From Epiperipatus broadwayi (lineage: Eukaryota > Onychophora > Udeonychophora > Euonychophora > Peripatidae), in the NCBI GenBank assembly GCA_028023455.1, contig JAQFVV010012477.1, positions 4,047,365-4,111,364 on the forward strand: a stretch of 64,000 bases of DNA, read 5' to 3'. The position numbers and the translations under genes are program-made. This document shows, in pieces, positions 60,216-64,000 of the stretch. A model generated the notes under the pieces. That model was not told where the DNA came from. It saw nothing but the letters and a program-made list of their open reading frames with translations, and ran no database searches. Every line of letters begins with the position of its first letter. The stretch's first letter is position 1.

Positions 60216-63033
60216 ATATCATTTGTGATATAGGTTTTTTATCACATTTTGCCTTCACATAAACTACCAGCTTCTAACAGTTTAGCTATTACTCTACCAA
60301 CTTTAAAAACTATCTTTTATGATGTGATGCAAGTGGTGATTGACAGTGATTATAGTGAGGGATATAGAATAATAATAATAACTCCAATGAGTAAGAAAAC
60401 ATTATCATGGATACAGTGCTAAAAATAAAGATCCATATTTATTAGGCATCTTAAATTCATGTATGACTTTTATTTCAGGTCTTACTGACTGTAATAAAAA
60501 TGCAATGTACATGGAAAAATACTATACTATCCTTTGTTACCTGTATGTTTAATAAATCCAAATTGTGACAATATAGCTCACATATGATATCTTTTGAAAT
60601 ATATCCCTAGCACCTTGAATTTCATTTAATAATTACTCTCTCTGACCACCACCCTATATCTTCCACACGCTGAATAACTCTACTAACATTGCAAAGAAAT
60701 ACAAACTACACTACAAAAATAATTTCCAAACTACTTTTCTAAAAAACAACAAAGATCTAAAAATTCACTTCAAGATGGTTTAAAATTATTTCAGGCATAA
60801 ATGATTTTGGTAAAACATTCATTAATATTATATACTTACTCATTTACCATGGCATTACATAATAATAATATGTTAACAACTCAATCAGGTTGTAAAATGT
60901 ATGCATATTCAAGCAGTTTTGAGAAAAAAATATTCAAAAATATATCTAGATATTTTACAAGGAATTCCCTTGCATTCATCTTCATTCAACTTTTAAATAT
61001 TCAAGGAATACAATGCATAATAATAATAGAGTACTATAATTTAAAAAATATTATCAAACAATGCAATATAAATAATAATGTTACCCATGATTCTAACAAT
61101 TATTGAACCACAAAGAAATGATCCACTTCTTCTCTATTGTCCATCCAAACAAGCTATCAATATTTGTTACCTGTCAGAAAATTACTTTCTGAAAACCTTT
61201 TTTTTTTTATTTAGTATAAAAAAGCTAATCTACCTTAAGATTGAATTAAGAACACATATTATAATAAACATGTTAGTTAAGCCTTATTTTAAAATATTAG
61301 AAATAGATTAAAATAACAAGAAAAATTTGAAGTTACTAAAAGTCTTTTGTTCTCATTGCACTTTTATTGCTTTCAAAAATTCTTTCCCTGTTGCTTAGTT
61401 ATGAGTAGAAAGTTCTGAACGAATATTGCTCTTCTCTCCTGGCACCATTTAATAAATGTATAAATAACAAAATTAAATCCTAACAAATCTAAAAAAAATA
61501 TTGATCATTCTTGGAAAATAAATATATATTTCAGTCTTTTTCTGAATATTTATTCAGGCAAGCAATATTTCAATAAAAAAATTAAGGATCAATTTTTATG
61601 CTAAATAGGATATCCTTTATATACATATTTTCTTATACAAATTCAAAACTTTTATATAGCAAAACATATATGATAAATACAGCTCATATGTAATATCTAC
61701 ATTTCCATCAGTAAACATATATAAAATATTTCATAACATAAGATTTATTCATTTTATTAAAACTTCTTTTAGCAGACATCCATATTTTGTAATAACTAAA
61801 GGTAGATATTTTTAAAAAATAATATTCAAGACTTTTTTTAAAATGCATAGATTTCAGTCACTTATCTTTTGGCAAGTGACAGCTTTTCCATTCAAACATT
61901 AATTATAATATAATGCAAATCTTCAAAAAGAAACACATTATAGTTTATTTTATTTTAAATAAAGAAAGTCATTTTAAAAAAAAACATATAGTTTGTTCAT
62001 CAGTTTTAGAATAAATAAATCATTTCAAAAAGCATATAAATTCAACAAACATTTTCTTTCAATTTTTTTTAAAAAAAAGTATCACTTGCAGATATAAAAT
62101 TCATTTAAACTAATCTTTTAAGATAATTAAAGATAATGCATTCCATTTACACCTATGTAACAAAACAATTATACTTGCATGCCATAAAAACATTCCTTCA
62201 TCTAGCTTTTAATTTAATGCAAAATATTAACTTTTCTTTTCCTTTGCTTAAAATTAATAATATTATGTGAATAACTTTTAGAAAATATTTTCTTCATATT
62301 AATTAGCTTAAGTTTTATTGAAAAATTATATTTATTATAATGAGACAAAGTTATTAAAAATAAATGGTCATTCACACTGAATATATTAGATACACTAATT
62401 TCCTCTGATCTTATGGTTAAATTCTTCTCAACATTTGGTACCCATTCTTAAGTGATTACTATCATTTTCTGTAAAGTTTTTAATTAAGCTTCAGGTAAAA
62501 CTTTCTGATAGGGAACAACCAGTTGCTATTCAATCATTATTAAAAATAGTTACTAAATTATACTTTTAAAACTTTAAAATTGAAAATAATAATTATTCTA
62601 AAAATTACTACTTTAAAACAATTAGACAAATAAAAAAATATTGATAATAAATTTCACAATCACTGATATTTCACTGCATTGTCTAGACTTGATCAAAAAT
62701 CTTCTTTTATATTGATTTGATCTAATGATTTCATTGGTTAATCATGGTTTTAAAACACTTGCTAATTTACATAAACTAAATTAATTTCATTTTTAAAATA
62801 AGTTTAAAACTATGAGGCATCATCTTTAAAATATTATACCAAATTATTTATTATTTAACTTATAATATAATGATTTTAAATTATTTAAAACATCTTTACA
62901 GGCTTCTATTTACTAAGTTTGAACTCACAGTACCTACAGAATCACAATAAAATATTATAAACTAACAAATTAATTTTTAAAAAAATAGCTACATTTCAAA
63001 CCCTACTTAAACTGTCTGTACTAACTATAAGAG

Positions 63034-63036
<3 letters not shown>
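60216..63036. other. A+T-rich sequence without recognised features
   Basis: Short open frames at 60801-61311 are low complexity and overlapping. No supported gene or element. Confidence 0.45.

Positions 63037-63116
<80 letters not shown>
63037..63116. repeat. (TA)n microsatellite, 40 units
   Basis: Uninterrupted; PLE copy B begins directly after it. Confidence 0.97.
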
Positions 63117-63119
<3 letters not shown>

Positions 63120-64000
63120 ATTACAAGCATAAAGCTAAACTAGTCAATATATAATCAAAACTACCCCAAATCCAAATTTCAACCAGACAAGCATAAAAAT
63201 AATATTAAAACAACCAAAGGTTTCACTGCTACAAGCAGACTTCTCAAGTCTGTATCTCATAAAGTAGCTGCTGTAAGGAATTATTGTCATAGGAATATTA
63301 AATTAAATAATTCTAGTGGAGTAGCGCTTTGTTTCAGAAATATCAATTTTATAAAGATTACTTGAGTGTTGGCTACTCTGATAAATTTGTTAAAAGTATT
63401 TTATTTAATAGTAATATTTGTAAGGATGTAAAGGTTAAAGAAAAATATGATTTTATTTCTTTGCCATTTAAATTGTCTTATAAAATTGTATGTAGAAATA
63501 GTAAATTGTTTGGAAATAAGAAAATTGTTTGGAAAAGGGGTGTTACATTGAATAATTTATTAAATAATACAAAAAATTTTTTTGATAGAAAGACTATTCC
63601 TGGTGTAGTATATTTTATCCCTTGTTTATTTTGTAAGAAGGTTTACATAGGTCAGAGTAGTTTGAGTTTAAATGAAAGAATAAAGGTTCATAAAAGTAGA
63701 GTTAAAATAGATATCTTAGTTCTGCTTTGTAAGTCCATAAAAAGATATAGGCCACACTATTGATTTTGATGAAGCTAAGGTTGTCTTCTTTGAGAGAAAT
63801 GAAATCAAAAGAAGAATTAAAGATTCTTTATTATTGAAAATGTATTATTCTGAAGCAATTAACTTATTTAAGAGTTCTTTTAATATTAAGAGTGGATGGG
63901 AAGTGAATGGATTTGTGGGTAATTTTTAATATTATATATATGTGTAGTTTTTGTAGTTCTTTACACTTGAAAAGTCTGCTTCTAGCAGTGAAACCTTTGG
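63117..64000 (+). mobile_element. Penelope-like element copy B, truncated by the window
   Basis: The left end (63121-63250) matches the inverted left end of copy A ('attacaagcataaagctaaa', 'ggtttcactgctacaagcag'). It joins the coding part at an AGTCTGTA shared with copy A, so about 100 bp of coding sequence and the inner inverted part are missing. The right inverted partner 'tagcagtgaaacctttgg' is reached at 63983-64000, where the window stops. Confidence 0.85.
63250..63929 (+). pseudogene. PLE RT thumb plus GIY-YIG endonuclease, frameshifted
   Basis: It starts in the thumb (VSHKVAAVRNYCHRN). After a frameshift near 63325 a long frame (63329-63763) reads FYKDYLSVGYSDKFVKSIL, DFISLPFKLSYKIVCRNSKL and the nuclease IPGVVYFIPCLFCKKVYIGQ followed by SSLSLNERIKVHKSRVK. 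The GVVY ... YIG pair and the C-x2-C inside it are typical of EN-bearing Penelope/Neptune-type PLEs; N-E-R is where the family's catalytic Arg lies. A second frameshift near 63705 is needed to reach the shared end SFNIKSGWEVNGFVGNF and TAA at 63927-63929. Better preserved than copy A, but still broken and 5' truncated. Confidence 0.88.

Overview
The window is very A+T-rich metazoan-type DNA with no intact host gene that I can recognise. The evidence for an animal source is transposon content: a Penelope-like element (PLE) with a GIY-YIG endonuclease, RTE-type and other LINE 3' ends, a short tRNA-derived SINE, a hAT transposase relic, a pogo/Tigger relic, many foldback/MITE-like elements, and long microsatellites of (TTA)n, (CA)n and (TA)n. 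I could not place it more narrowly than an invertebrate-like genome. Cephalopod, cnidarian and flatworm origins were considered and none is demonstrated. It reads as intergenic or intronic sequence filled by decayed mobile elements.

Layout. 1-8 kb: A+T-rich sequence, an old tandem triplication, a (TTA)43 tract, and a 1.6 kb dispersed repeat (2.82-4.45 kb) whose second copy lies at 32.78-34.44 kb. 8-21.7 kb: a dense cluster of inverted-repeat elements (8.1, 9.7, 11.0, 11.85, 12.6 and 18.4 kb), two SINE copies (16.5, 18.9 kb) and PLE copy A (20.5-21.65 kb). 21.7-32.7 kb: mostly featureless, with a long hairpin (25.0 kb) and a minus-strand hAT relic (25.4-27.7 kb). 34-50 kb: RTE ends (34.7, 42.5, 49.5 kb), a decayed LINE end (37.2 kb), hairpins (35.9, 40.4 kb), a 54-bp minisatellite (43.3 kb), a third SINE (44.4 kb) and foldback elements (44.6, 45.8, 47.0 kb). 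52.4-59.5 kb: two facing copies of a LINE 3' end, an RTE end, and a foldback family represented at 54.8 and 58.5 kb. 63.1 kb to the end: PLE copy B, cut by the window edge.

Main discovery. Three of the foldback/dispersed repeat families carry the architecture of a type I hammerhead self-cleaving ribozyme with a minimal helix III: the CTGANGA core box, a helix II hairpin, a (G/A)AAA box, a 2-bp helix III with a 2-nt loop, a cleavage triplet (GTC, ATC or ATA), and a helix I that pairs across the cleavage site. One copy (48816-48855, +) has every core residue and all three helices intact. Others are more or less decayed, including opposed pairs inside single palindromic elements. Two loci (15.6 and 48.8 kb) hold the same two modules in opposite order, as expected for copies derived from circular or tandem RNA (retrozyme-like). 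The PLE copies carry a weaker hammerhead-like motif in their inverted terminal repeats, which fits the known association of hammerheads with PLEs. I infer that hammerhead-bearing small retroelements have repeatedly seeded this region, possibly mobilised by the resident PLE machinery; the mobilising enzyme is not shown by the sequence.
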